From NCBI GenBank assembly GCA_913043815.1, contig CAJWNY010000009.1:1-54845 (forward strand): DNA of 54,845 nt. The letters run 5' to 3'. The DNA is from an uncultured Gammaproteobacteria bacterium (GTDB lineage: Bacteria > Pseudomonadota > Gammaproteobacteria > Pseudomonadales > Azotimanducaceae). This document shows, piece by piece, positions 18,347 to 28,435 of this stretch (positions within the stretch are counted from its first letter, which is position 1; each line of letters opens with the position of its first letter). A program made the position numbers and the translations under genes. The notes beneath the pieces were generated by a model. That model saw only the letters and a program-made list of their open reading frames with translations, was not told the origin of the DNA and made no database searches.

Positions 18347-18637
18347 ATGAATATTCGACCCCTACACGACCGCGTTGTCGTGCGTCGGTTGGAAGAAGAG
18401 GCCATCAGTTCTGGTGGTATCGTACTTCCTGATTCCGCTCAAGAAAAGCCTTCACAAGGCGAAATTCTTGCGGCAGGACCTGGCAAAATGACTGATGGCG
18501 GCGACGTACGCGCCTTAGATGTTAAGAAAGGCGATAAGATTATATTTGGCCAATACGCTGGTAGCACCGTCAAGATCGATGGAGAAGAACTTCTCATCTT
18601 GAGCGAAAGCGAAATTTTTGGGGTTTTGGAAGGCTAA
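18347..18637 (+). CDS. groES: co-chaperonin GroES
   Basis: 96 residues, the standard length. It begins [18 protein letters not shown], with the mobile loop around [18 protein letters not shown] and the ending [21 protein letters not shown]. It forms the heptameric lid of the GroEL folding chamber in the cytoplasm. The 117-base leader carries the CIRCE element. groEL follows after 40 bases in the same operon. Confidence 0.99.
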   Translation: MNIRPLHDRVVVRRLEEEAISSGGIVLPDSAQEKPSQGEILAAGPGKMTDGGDVRALDVKKGDKIIFGQYAGSTVKIDGEELLILSESEIFGVLEG

Positions 18638-18674
18638 ACCCTTCCTTTCACTAGCACGAGTTAAGAGGAAATAA

Positions 18675-20315
<1,641 letters not shown>

Positions 20316-20333
20316 AGTAATCTGCTTTTGCTT

Positions 20334-20361
20334 AAAAACCCGGCTTTAGCCGGGTTTTTTT
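20334..20361 (+). terminator. rho-independent terminator after groEL
   Basis: AAAAACCCGGC (20334-20344), loop TTTA, GCCGGGTTTTT (20349-20359), then further T residues. A perfect 11-bp stem with an A/T-flanked GC core, usable in both directions. Confidence 0.95.
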
Positions 20362-20365
20362 ATGC

Positions 20366-20710
20366 CTGAAATTAGATGGTTCCCGCGCTTCATGGCAACT
20401 ATGTGATCCTTGGGCTATCTCATCTAATGACAATAAGACTTTCGGTAGTTTGGTGCTTGAAGAGCGAATCGAAAAAAATGCACTGCGTGGCGTTACAGTG
20501 CTGACAAATTTTACCGCTGAGAGGACTCCGCTAGCGCTGAAAGTCACGCATGTGCTCGATTGCCCTCCAGAAATTCATTATTCCTTTCAGGCTTTTACTG
20601 GTGCCTTACGGCGTGATTCGTTATCCTTCCAATGGAGCGTTTTAGGGAACGTCTTTTCAGAACTTTTTTTAGAACTAAAAAGAGCACTTTTTTTGCTGTC
20701 AATTGCTTGA
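20366..20710 (+). other. unassigned open frame without a clear start
   Basis: A 114-codon stretch stays open between the groEL terminator and the PuuD-like gene. It contains no ATG in frame near its beginning (a TTG occurs at 20450) and no Shine-Dalgarno. The middle reads like ordinary protein (EERIEKNALRGVTVLTNFTA) but the last 20 residues become hydrophobic and odd. I do not recognise it. It could be a decayed gene or chance. Confidence 0.25.
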
Positions 20711-20783
20711 GTGGATTTTTCATGCTCGTAATTCAAATGAGGAGAGTACCGTTTTTAGTTCGCAACATAACTAGGGGGATTTT

Positions 20784-21434
20784 ATGGACGCAATGTTTCT
20801 TGATTACTTGGCAAGGTATGCCCATGTCGTTTTTGGTGTCACTTGGATAGGGCTGCTTTATTACTTCAACTTTGTGCAAACAGAGTATTTCAAAGAAGCA
20901 GAGCCCAGCGCCCGAGTTGACGCATTTTCAAAGTTGGCGCCTCGAGCGTTATGGTGGTTTCGTTGGGGTGCAATGGGTACCTTCATCTCAGGTGTGATTT
21001 TACTTGGCTATCGACACACAGGACTAACCAGTGACATTACAGTAGGCGCAACTATAGCTACTTTGATGTTCTTGAACGTTTGGCTCATTATTTGGCCGAA
21101 TCAAAAAATCATTATTGAGTCTAATCAGGGAGTTGCCCAAGGCAACGAGCCAGATCCTGCCGCCGCCGCCGCGGCACCAAAAGCCGGGCTCGCCTCGCGC
21201 ACAAACACTCTCTTCTCATTACCAATGCTGTGGTTTATGGGGTCAAGTGCACATTTTTCCAGCGGCAGCGTAGCTTCAAATACTAATGCGATTATAGCTT
21301 GTTTAGTGATTGTTGCGCTGCTTCAGGTAAATGCAATGGTAGGTAAGCAAGGACCATTAACTACGGTTCGTGGTGTGATCGTTTCTGGTCTTGTGTTGAC
21401 CGCAGTGCTCGCAGGTATTTTACGAGTTGTATAG
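20784..21434 (+). CDS. urate hydroxylase PuuD-type membrane domain protein
   Basis: 216 residues with about five or six membrane helices. It matches the N-terminal membrane part of PuuD-type urate oxidases: ARYAHVVFGVTWIGLLYYFNF with a conserved His in helix 1, FLNVWLIIWPNQKII, and RTNTLFSLPMLWFM. The cytochrome c domain that follows in true PuuD is absent, and no purine-degradation gene is nearby. An Ala/Pro-rich loop (about 125-135) separates the halves. GGGGGA precedes the ATG. Stand-alone copies are common in marine proteobacteria, but their role is not established. Membrane location is secure; urate oxidation is not. Confidence 0.8.
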   Translation: MDAMFLDYLARYAHVVFGVTWIGLLYYFNFVQTEYFKEAEPSARVDAFSKLAPRALWWFRWGAMGTFISGVILLGYRHTGLTSDITVGATIATLMFLNVWLIIWPNQKIIIESNQGVAQGNEPDPAAAAAAPKAGLASRTNTLFSLPMLWFMGSSAHFSSGSVASNTNAIIACLVIVALLQVNAMVGKQGPLTTVRGVIVSGLVLTAVLAGILRVV

Positions 21435-21497
21435 TCGAACGTTGTTAGCTGCGGTGGGCTTTTGATTTGGCTTAGTTGTAGATAAGCATGAGTAGAT

Positions 21498-21531
21498 AAA
21501 AAGAAGGCGACCCTAGGGTCGCCTTCTTTTT
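21498..21531. terminator. strong bidirectional terminator
   Basis: A perfect 34-base inverted repeat: A5-GAAGGCGACCC meets GGGTCGCCTTC-T5 with essentially no loop beyond CTAG. A-tract and T-tract flanks make it functional on both strands. It closes the PuuD-like gene; the minus-strand DoxX-like remnant ends further right. Confidence 0.93.
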
Positions 21532-21638
21532 GCTCTTTTATTTTCTTTCACGGCTTTTTTGTAGCCTTTTGTCTCAGTGCGGGGGCGAAATCTCTTCAGT
21601 GCCCTTTTCCTTCCTGCCCGGCTGTGCGGTTGATGCCT

Positions 21639-21854
21639 CTAGTTTTGGAAACGTTTGGCAATTAAGTGATCTATGCTGATTTTGCCGGCACCCATATAGA
21701 GCGGTTCAACGAGTATAACGGTATAAGTCGCAGCAAATTCGATACCGTTATTGAGAATCACCAAACGGCCATTTTCGGCTAGCCAACTGTATTTTGCATT
21801 GCTTTGCAAAATTTACCGGGTTCTATAAAGACGTTGAATTGCGCCCATGGTCAT
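21639..21854 (-). pseudogene. decayed DoxX-like membrane protein fragment
   Basis: Read on the minus strand from ATG 21854, one frame gives 13 residues (MGAIQRLYRTR), a TAA stop at 21815-21813, and then 57 open codons to TAG at 21639. The second part (WLAENGRLVILNNGIEF, then VEPLYMGAGKISIDHLIAKR) resembles the C-terminal end of DoxX-family proteins, which often finish with GGGR-x-S-x-D-x-W-x-A-R-R. The N-terminal bit resembles their usual QKLY start. The central membrane part is missing, so this looks like an internally deleted gene. The rest of 21532-21967 shows nothing clear. Confidence 0.45.
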
Positions 21855-21967
21855 CTCGGTAGAAAAAACACCGCCTTCTGCAATAGAACAAGTAAAAAGT
21901 GACGAGAAATCCTTCCTTTCGCCGGATTAGTTTTTATACTCTGCGGTAATCCCAACGTGAGATTTTT

Positions 21968-22723
21968 ATGAGTGATATGCCAGAAGATCCGCTCTCTACT
22001 GAAGCAGGGGGCAATTACCGTCCAAGCAGCAATCGCCGTGCGCAAACCGGTAATTCTGGACGCGGTTTAGTAAATACCTCTATTCTAGCTCTGCTGGTAG
22101 CGGGGTTATTGGGTGCTGGGTGGTTTATTGCGAATCAGCAACAACTTCTCCTAGTCACTGAAGCTGAGTTAAAGAATGCCGATAATCGCCTGATAAAGCT
22201 TGAGCAGCGCTTGTCAGCAACAGACAGCGCGCTGAGCCAGGGTGGTCAGGACACCAAGCAACAAATCAATTTGTGGGAATCTGAGATTCGTAAATTATGG
22301 TCAATTGCAAACGAGCGTAACCGCGACTGGATCAAGGAAAATCAAGCTAAAGTCGCGAAATTGGATAAATCTATGAAGGCCATTCAAGCCACTAGCAGAG
22401 ATTTAAAAGCGGCAAGTAGTCAGCACGACGCGGCTTTGGCTGACCAACAAACCGTTGTCGATCAATTGACGAGCCTTGAGTTACAGGTGCAGCAGATGCT
22501 CAGAGCGCAGCGAAAACTCACTGATAAAACCAATATTGCAGCTCAGTCTGTTGCCAACCTGAGCTCTGGTTTAGGTGTGCAAGTAAAAGACAATAGTGAA
22601 GCGGTACGAGCCATGGATGCGAGTAGATTGGCGGTAAACAGGCGATTGATCGCTCTAGAAAAAGCCCTAGCCAACGTTCGATCAGCACCAGATATAGGCA
22701 GTTCACCGGCGGGCGTTCAATAG
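21968..22723 (+). CDS. single-pass membrane protein with long coiled coil
   Basis: 251 residues of unknown function. A polar N-terminus of about 35 residues is followed by one membrane helix (TSILALLVAGLLGAGWFIA, about 37-55), then about 170 residues of heptad-rich helix with many Q, K, E and A, including LIKLEQRLSATDSALSQ. The expected topology is a cytoplasmic tip, one transmembrane anchor and a periplasmic coiled coil. Such proteins often act as scaffolds in envelope or division complexes, but nothing here identifies one. A minus-strand acyltransferase gene is convergent 56 bases away. Confidence 0.8.
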   Translation: MSDMPEDPLSTEAGGNYRPSSNRRAQTGNSGRGLVNTSILALLVAGLLGAGWFIANQQQLLLVTEAELKNADNRLIKLEQRLSATDSALSQGGQDTKQQINLWESEIRKLWSIANERNRDWIKENQAKVAKLDKSMKAIQATSRDLKAASSQHDAALADQQTVVDQLTSLELQVQQMLRAQRKLTDKTNIAAQSVANLSSGLGVQVKDNSEAVRAMDASRLAVNRRLIALEKALANVRSAPDIGSSPAGVQ

Positions 22724-22779
22724 TGTTACTTGTCCGCCTCAATAGTCATTAGCCTTCGTAGTGACTAAACGGTAGTAGT

Positions 22780-23667
22780 TTAAGTGCTCTTCGCCAGTAT
22801 CGACTTTGTTTCGGTTATGCGTTGATCTTTTTCAATCCAAAGTTTTTTCATCCACTGCACAATTTCAGTTTTGCGCGCCGTGGTCTCCTCTGCTGAAGTC
22901 CAACTCGGAATCTCATGGTGTCTAATATCAAAGTCAACGCGCTCGCATTTGCCCTGAAGGAAATCCAAAAAGGTGGGCACTGCGTCTGGGTAAACAATAG
23001 TTACCTCTACTAATCCATGTAGATGTTTATCCATCCCTTGTAGCACGTACTCAATTCCTCCAGCTTTAGGCCGCAGTAAGTTATTGTATTTGCTGTTTTG
23101 TCGCCCGTGTTTTTCCTCAGTGAAACGAGTACCTTCAACAAAGTTGAGAATGCTGGTGGGGTGGTTTTTAAAGCGCTCACAGGCTATCAAGACGTTGTCT
23201 CTGTCCGTGCGGCGCAGCTCAGAGTTTTTCTTTATCTGAGCCTTGGTTACGCGTTTAACATAGGGGAATCCCAGCGCATACATAGCGATACCTACAAAAG
23301 GAATCCATACCAGTTGTGCTTTGGTAAAGAATTTCAGCGGAGGCAGGTCGTCTAGTAGATAAGTTTGCAGCAATAATATATCTGTCCATGTCTGGTGGTT
23401 GCAGACCACAAGGTACCAATTATTGGGAGAAAGTTGTTCTTTGTTGTGCGAAGTAATAGTTGCGTTGATCAAACCCAATCTTTTAAAGGTCCAGCGATTT
23501 GATTTGGTCCACCAAATAATGATCTTATCCATCTTGCGAAGGTGTTCAGATCTGGTGGAGCCTTTAACCCAAGTCATTTTTATCACCCACCAGCTCAGGA
23601 CAACGCACACACTAACTGTCGCAATCAAAATACCGATAAAGGCTAAAGTAGCTTTGAGAAAATGCAT
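22780..23667 (-). CDS. PlsC-family 1-acyl-glycerol-phosphate-type acyltransferase (YihG-like)
   Basis: 295 residues from ATG 23667; an upstream TTG at 23727 would overlap the neighbouring gene. An N-terminal membrane helix is followed by the acyltransferase catalytic motif NHQTWTD (H-x4-D) around residue 88, KFFTKAQLVWIPFVG, the phosphate-binding FVEGTRFT, and FPYVKRVTKAQI. The pattern and length match YihG and eukaryotic-like lysophospholipid acyltransferases, which tune membrane phospholipid acyl chains. It is divergent from a lipoprotein gene with 48 bases between them. Confidence 0.92.
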   Translation of the reverse strand: MHFLKATLAFIGILIATVSVCVVLSWWVIKMTWVKGSTRSEHLRKMDKIIIWWTKSNRWTFKRLGLINATITSHNKEQLSPNNWYLVVCNHQTWTDILLLQTYLLDDLPPLKFFTKAQLVWIPFVGIAMYALGFPYVKRVTKAQIKKNSELRRTDRDNVLIACERFKNHPTSILNFVEGTRFTEEKHGRQNSKYNNLLRPKAGGIEYVLQGMDKHLHGLVEVTIVYPDAVPTFLDFLQGKCERVDFDIRHHEIPSWTSAEETTARKTEIVQWMKKLWIEKDQRITETKSILAKST

Positions 23668-23715
23668 GAATGAACTCTTTGAATTTGGTGAGGTAACTAT
23701 GTTGGCATTCTCACG

Positions 23716-24915
23716 ATGGGGCAGCAACTAGTGCGTTGCGTCAAAATGTCGCTGCTGGCTCTGTATCTTTGCCTACTGACAGGTTGTGAGCATATCGGGT
23801 TTTATAACCAAGCGGTAACGGGTCATATAGGAATTATGTTAGGCAGTCAGCCGGTGAATGAGTTGCTGGCGGATCCAGAAATACCGAAAACCCTTCGCCA
23901 GCAACTGATTTTGACACAAAGAATATTAGAGTACGCCGAAACAGCGCTCTCGATTGAAGCCGACGGCAAGTATCTGCGTTATGTACAGTTGCAGGGTGAT
24001 TACGTTGTTTGGAATGTCTTTGCTGCAAAACCTTTAGATCTTGGCGGCGAGACCTGGTGCTACCCGGTAGCAGGTTGCGCGCCTTATAAGGGCTACTACG
24101 CTCAAGAAGACGCGTTAGCCTTTGCGGATAAATATCAGCGTATGGGCTTTGAAACCTACGTAGGTGGTGTTTCCGCATATTCGACGCTGGGTTGGTTTGA
24201 CGACCCCTTGCTTAGCAGCTTTATCGACTATCAACCCTTATCGTTAGCTCAGTTGTTGTTCCATGAGTTGGCTCACAGCAAAGTATGGGTGCCCGGTAGC
24301 GCGGCGTTCAATGAAAGCTTTGCAAGTTTTGTGGGTAGGCAGGGTGCTTGGGAGTGGTCGCAAACTGCAGAGGTTGTGAGATCTGATGGTTATGTCAAGT
24401 GGATCCAGTATCAGAAGCAATGGCAGGCGTTCAAAGGGTTCGCTCTCCAAGTAAAAGCTGATTTAGAAAAAATTTATGCAGTGGGTAAAAGCCAAGCAAA
24501 AGATTCGGGGCAGATTCTCACTGAGCGGCAGAGTTATTTCGCGCAGATACAAAGCTGCTATCAAAAAAATAAAGCTAAATTAGGCGAGGGTAGATATGAC
24601 AATTTGATGAGTAAACGCTTCAATAATGCATTTCTCGTATCTCTGGGCACCTACGAGGATTTTCTTCCAGCGTTTGCGCTGCTCTATAAGCAGGCTGAAG
24701 GCGATTGGCCCGAGTTTTATGTTCAGGTTGACGCTCTGGCAAAGTTATCCGAGAAGGATCGTGCCTTCAAGCTGACGCAGTTGGTCGCATCAGCATCGGC
24801 GATAGACGCAGATCTAAGAAAGGAGTTAGGTAAGTACGAGGTAGCAGCCCAAGCTAATAACAATCACGCCGAAAAAATTCATTGCGATGCCTTCTCTAAC
24901 CATAGTCTGAATTGA
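23716..24915 (+). CDS. predicted lipoprotein aminopeptidase
   Basis: 399 residues. A lipoprotein signal ends in LLTGC (Cys24), so it is membrane-anchored in the envelope. It belongs to the family annotated as putative aminopeptidase (Pfam Aminopep). The zinc motif HELAH is followed 20-odd residues on by NESFASFVG, giving the second glutamate. The metallopeptidase assignment rests on that motif; the activity is inferred. A start at ATG 23746 is also possible. The last 90 bases overlap the oppositely transcribed DASS transporter gene, an unusually long convergent overlap. Confidence 0.85.
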   Translation: MGQQLVRCVKMSLLALYLCLLTGCEHIGFYNQAVTGHIGIMLGSQPVNELLADPEIPKTLRQQLILTQRILEYAETALSIEADGKYLRYVQLQGDYVVWNVFAAKPLDLGGETWCYPVAGCAPYKGYYAQEDALAFADKYQRMGFETYVGGVSAYSTLGWFDDPLLSSFIDYQPLSLAQLLFHELAHSKVWVPGSAAFNESFASFVGRQGAWEWSQTAEVVRSDGYVKWIQYQKQWQAFKGFALQVKADLEKIYAVGKSQAKDSGQILTERQSYFAQIQSCYQKNKAKLGEGRYDNLMSKRFNNAFLVSLGTYEDFLPAFALLYKQAEGDWPEFYVQVDALAKLSEKDRAFKLTQLVASASAIDADLRKELGKYEVAAQANNNHAEKIHCDAFSNHSLN

Positions 24916-26232
24916 GAATTTGCCTGTAGCAAAGGTCACGACATTGGGCGGTGTAGCCACGGGTAGCATGAAGGCACAAGAAGCGCTCATTGCCGCAGGA
25001 ATCATCAAGAGTATCGGATCAATGTTCGCTCCCACCGCTGCAGCGCCCAATATGGGCATCAGTAAAGTAGTGGTGGCTGTATTGCTGGTGACCTCGGTTA
25101 GAAATGTCACTGCAAGGCACAAGACACCAATCATTAGTAAAATCGGCAAGTTCGATAACTGTTCTAGATTTGCGCCTATGCTGGTACTTAAGCCTGAGTT
25201 GGTAAACGCCGTTGCAATGGTGATACCTGCGCCGAACAGCAATAACATACCCCAAGGTATCTTTTCTGCAGTTTCCCAATCCATAAGGCGAATAGGTATG
25301 CCATCGGCTGTTTTTTCGCCGCTAGGAATTACAAATAGTGCTATGACAGCCAAAAACGCAACTATGGCGTCGTTGGTATAAGGCACGTTGAACCAGCTAC
25401 TCCAGCCCCCGAATGGCCCGGTACGGGTTATCCAAAGTAGCGCAGTAATGACAAAAACCGCCAGAACTCTACGCTCTGAGGTGGTCCAGTTGCCAACTTC
25501 TGGCAACTCAATTTGGCCCTGATGGTCAATGTTTCTAGTGATCCAAAAAGCAGCAATGGGCAGCAATACTAGGGCGATGGGCAGAGCCCACATCATCCAT
25601 TGTCCGAATGAGATTGGTGCGCCCATTAATTCTGCATAAACACCCATAAATACCAAGTTGGGAGGTGTACCGATAGGTGTTGCGATACCGCCAATGCTTG
25701 CAGCATAGGCAATGCCCAACAGTAGTGGTGCAGCCAAGTCGTTGTCTTCAGATTTCTCTAGTACAGCCAGCGCAACGGGCAATAACATGAGTGTTGTGGA
25801 GGTATTAGAGATCCACATACTCAAAAAAGCGCTGGCCAGCATAAACCCAAAGACCAACCTGCGAGAACTGTTGCCACCAAATAAGCGCACCATATAAAGT
25901 GCGATGCGCCTGTGCGCGCCGCTACGCTCCAGTGCGGTTGCCAGCAAGAAGCCGCCCATCATCAATAAAACAAGTGGGCTACCATAGGCGGCGCCTAGTT
26001 CTTTAGCGCTGAGCACGCCAAGCATGGGTAAAAGAGCCATGGGCAAAAGAGACGTTGCAGGTATAGGAATAGGTTCAAAAATCCACCATACGACGACCCA
26101 GAATGTGACACCTAAGGTGATGGCGGCTTCCATGTTGCCAGTAGACGACCACATTAAAAGTCCGGCAAGAAGCGCAAAAGCGGGTCCACCCGGAAGGGCT
26201 AAGGTTTTAATATTAGGGTATCTTTGTTTCAT
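24826..26232 (-). CDS. DASS-family sodium:anion (dicarboxylate/sulfate) symporter
   Basis: 468 residues with about 11-12 membrane segments. The two Ser-Asn-Thr substrate/sodium motifs of the divalent anion:sodium symporters are present: WISNTSTTLMLLPVA in the first half and EVTSNTATTTLLMPIL in the second. FEPIPIPATSLLPMALLP and GIATPIGTPPNLVFMG are further hallmarks. It probably imports C4-dicarboxylates with Na+, but sulfate or other anions cannot be excluded. It is divergent from sbcB with 20 bases between start codons. Confidence 0.92.
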   Translation of the reverse strand: MKQRYPNIKTLALPGGPAFALLAGLLMWSSTGNMEAAITLGVTFWVVVWWIFEPIPIPATSLLPMALLPMLGVLSAKELGAAYGSPLVLLMMGGFLLATALERSGAHRRIALYMVRLFGGNSSRRLVFGFMLASAFLSMWISNTSTTLMLLPVALAVLEKSEDNDLAAPLLLGIAYAASIGGIATPIGTPPNLVFMGVYAELMGAPISFGQWMMWALPIALVLLPIAAFWITRNIDHQGQIELPEVGNWTTSERRVLAVFVITALLWITRTGPFGGWSSWFNVPYTNDAIVAFLAVIALFVIPSGEKTADGIPIRLMDWETAEKIPWGMLLLFGAGITIATAFTNSGLSTSIGANLEQLSNLPILLMIGVLCLAVTFLTEVTSNTATTTLLMPILGAAAVGANIDPILLMIPAAMSASCAFMLPVATPPNVVTFATGKFSIQTMVREGIAMNFFGVIVISLGCYLVLT

Positions 26233-26252
26233 TCACGGCGAGGTTAACTGAC

Positions 26253-27680
26253 ATGGCAGATAGTTTCTATTGGTACGACTTGGAAACCACAGGTATAAAT
26301 CCCAAATGGGACCGTATTGTGCAGTTTGCCGGTTTTCGTACCGATGCAGATCTCAATCCAATCGGCGATGAGTATTGTACCTATGTGAAGCTGCCAGACG
26401 ATGTTTTGCCCAATCCTGACGCAACTTTAGTGACGGGCATCACTCCCGAGCTTCTGGTCCAAGAGGGTATAAAGGAGAGTGAAGCGTTAGCAAAAATTAA
26501 TCAGTTATTCTCTGTGCCGGGTACATGTGCGCTGGGCTACAATAGCTTGCGCTTTGATGATGAATTTATGCGCTACGGCCTTTACCGCAACCTAATGGAC
26601 CCCTATGCAAGGGAATGGCAGAACGGCAATTCTAGGTGGGATCTTATTGATTTAGTACGCGCATCGGGTGCATTACGGCAGGAAGGCATTAACTGGCCTC
26701 AGAGCGAAGAAGGCCTGCCGGTTTATAAGTTGGAAGAACTGACCAAAGCCAATGGTATTGATCATGGCAAGGCGCACGACGCAATGTCAGACGTGCATGC
26801 CACAGTGGGCATGGCTAAGTTGATTAAAACCCACCAACCTAATTTGTTTGATTACTACTTTGGTCTGCGCACTAAAAAGCAGGTGCGCAAGGTGCTTGAA
26901 CCGTACGGCGCTAGGCTATGCGTGCATGTCAGCGCCATGTATCCGCGTCAGCGGTTTGGTGTTGCTCCGATTATGTCGTTAAGTCGGCACCCAACCAATG
27001 GCAATTCCATTATTGTGGTCGACTTGGCAGCCGATATTCAGCCCTTGATCGATTGGAGCGAGGACGAAATTCGCGCCAAATTGTTTTCGCGTGGCACCCA
27101 TGAGAGGCCGCCTCTGAAAGAAATACGCATTAATCGCTGCCCATTTATTGCGCCTATTGACGTGCTCAACGAAGAAAACATATCGCGTTTGGGTTTGTCC
27201 ATGCGCGATATTAAAGAACGTGCTCGTCGCCTCAAGCAGCCGGGGATCGCAGAAAAAATGCGCCGGGTATATCTGCAAGGTTTTCCTGACAACGCAAATG
27301 ATGTGGACGCTGGCCTGTACGATGGTTTCCTTCAAGAAGAAGATAAAGCCCGTTGTAATCATTTACATAAGACAATTGCTGAAGGCGAGTGGCAGGACTT
27401 GGATTTTCGCGACCAACGCTTGCAAACTCTGGCTGAGCGAATGAAAGCGCGCTCTTATCCAGAGTGGATGACCGAGCAAGATCAAGGTCAATGGCATGAG
27501 TTTGTGCAGGAAAAATTAGGCACTGAAGGTGATTGGCTGAATTTTCCGAAATTTTATCAACGCATTGCAGAGCTTGAAGCGACTGAACTGACGCCAGAGA
27601 AACGTGGTCTCTTAGAAAGCCTACGACAACATGGTCGGCAGTTGCAGCAGCGCTATGCCTTAACTATTGATCAGTCCTAG
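26253..27680 (+). CDS. sbcB: exodeoxyribonuclease I
   Basis: 475 residues, the same length as the E. coli enzyme. It degrades single-stranded DNA 3' to 5' and acts in mismatch repair and recombination control. The DEDDh exonuclease motifs are WYDLETTG near the start, GYNSLRFDDEFMRYGLYRN, and AHDAMSDVHATVGMA. The SH3-like and C-terminal helical domains follow (GLSMRDIKERARRLKQPG). GAGG lies nine bases before the ATG. Confidence 0.97.
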   Translation: MADSFYWYDLETTGINPKWDRIVQFAGFRTDADLNPIGDEYCTYVKLPDDVLPNPDATLVTGITPELLVQEGIKESEALAKINQLFSVPGTCALGYNSLRFDDEFMRYGLYRNLMDPYAREWQNGNSRWDLIDLVRASGALRQEGINWPQSEEGLPVYKLEELTKANGIDHGKAHDAMSDVHATVGMAKLIKTHQPNLFDYYFGLRTKKQVRKVLEPYGARLCVHVSAMYPRQRFGVAPIMSLSRHPTNGNSIIVVDLAADIQPLIDWSEDEIRAKLFSRGTHERPPLKEIRINRCPFIAPIDVLNEENISRLGLSMRDIKERARRLKQPGIAEKMRRVYLQGFPDNANDVDAGLYDGFLQEEDKARCNHLHKTIAEGEWQDLDFRDQRLQTLAERMKARSYPEWMTEQDQGQWHEFVQEKLGTEGDWLNFPKFYQRIAELEATELTPEKRGLLESLRQHGRQLQQRYALTIDQS

Positions 27681-27700
27681 CGGAAACTCCATCTAACTGC

Positions 27701-28310
27701 TTAGTATTTGAGGGCGTAAGCTATGCTTATAGACACACTCATGTGTTTTCTAATTTAAACGTTAGGCTGCCTCGAGCTGTGACAACTGCCATCATCGTCG
27801 GCTTGGGTGTAAGTTTGCTGATCTCTAACAACACGGGCGTCGCCAATTAGGTGGTTTATGCCTGCAGGCTAATTCAGACGGTTCCATCACTCGCGCTACT
27901 TGGCTCAATGATTCCTGTCTTTGGCATTAAAGTACTGTATGCAATTATCGCTTTGTTTTTCTATTCATTGTTGCCTATTGTTCGTAATGAGGTAACAACA
28001 CTGTCTTGTGGAGATTGCTGGTTGGTAGGGGTGTCCCGAGCATTAGATCGTTCAACCTGGGGCAAGTTACATTTCTTGCGCCTACCGTTGTTCGTGCCGG
28101 CTATATTTGCGGGTATTCGTACAGCGGCTGTTATCAGTATTGGTGCAGCAACGCTGGCCGCATTTATTGCCACAGGGCTGGAGAGTGAAAGAATCTATGA
28201 TGATGGGGATGTCGCTGAATGATACAGATATGATCTTACGTGGCACTATTTTCGCAGCGTTGTCGGTTATTTTGACCGAGGTTTTTTTGAAATTGCGCAG
28301 CGTAAAATAG
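27701..28310 (+). pseudogene. osmoprotectant-type ABC transporter remnant: ATPase start fused to permease
   Basis: One frame reads from 27701 like the first 30 residues of an ABC ATPase (LVFEGVSYAYRHTHVFSNLN), stopping before the Walker A motif. It then runs directly into permease sequence of the OpuBB/ProW type. An in-frame TAG lies at 27848-27850. The permease continues with IQTVPSLALLGSMIP, IIALFFYSLLPIVRN and PAIFAGIRTAAVISIGAATL. Near 28200 the sense frame shifts by one, continuing MGMSLNDTDMILRGTIF to a TAG at 28308-28310. A large deletion, a nonsense codon and a frameshift together make it nonfunctional. The family currently known for this arrangement imports glycine betaine or choline. 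Confidence 0.85.
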
Positions 28311-28435
28311 TTCGTAAAGCTGCGGAGGGTTGAACAAGTCTGAGTAGAAACATTCAAAGCGTTTTGGTCTAGTTCAGCAAAGCAGGCTAAATGATTAAAG
28401 AAATAGATAAATATAACAACTGTTAGATATAAGGA

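Noticed and set aside
27851..28222. Intact 123-residue permease gene
   Set aside because: The similarity extends upstream through a stop codon and downstream after a frameshift, so it is the open middle of a larger pseudogene.
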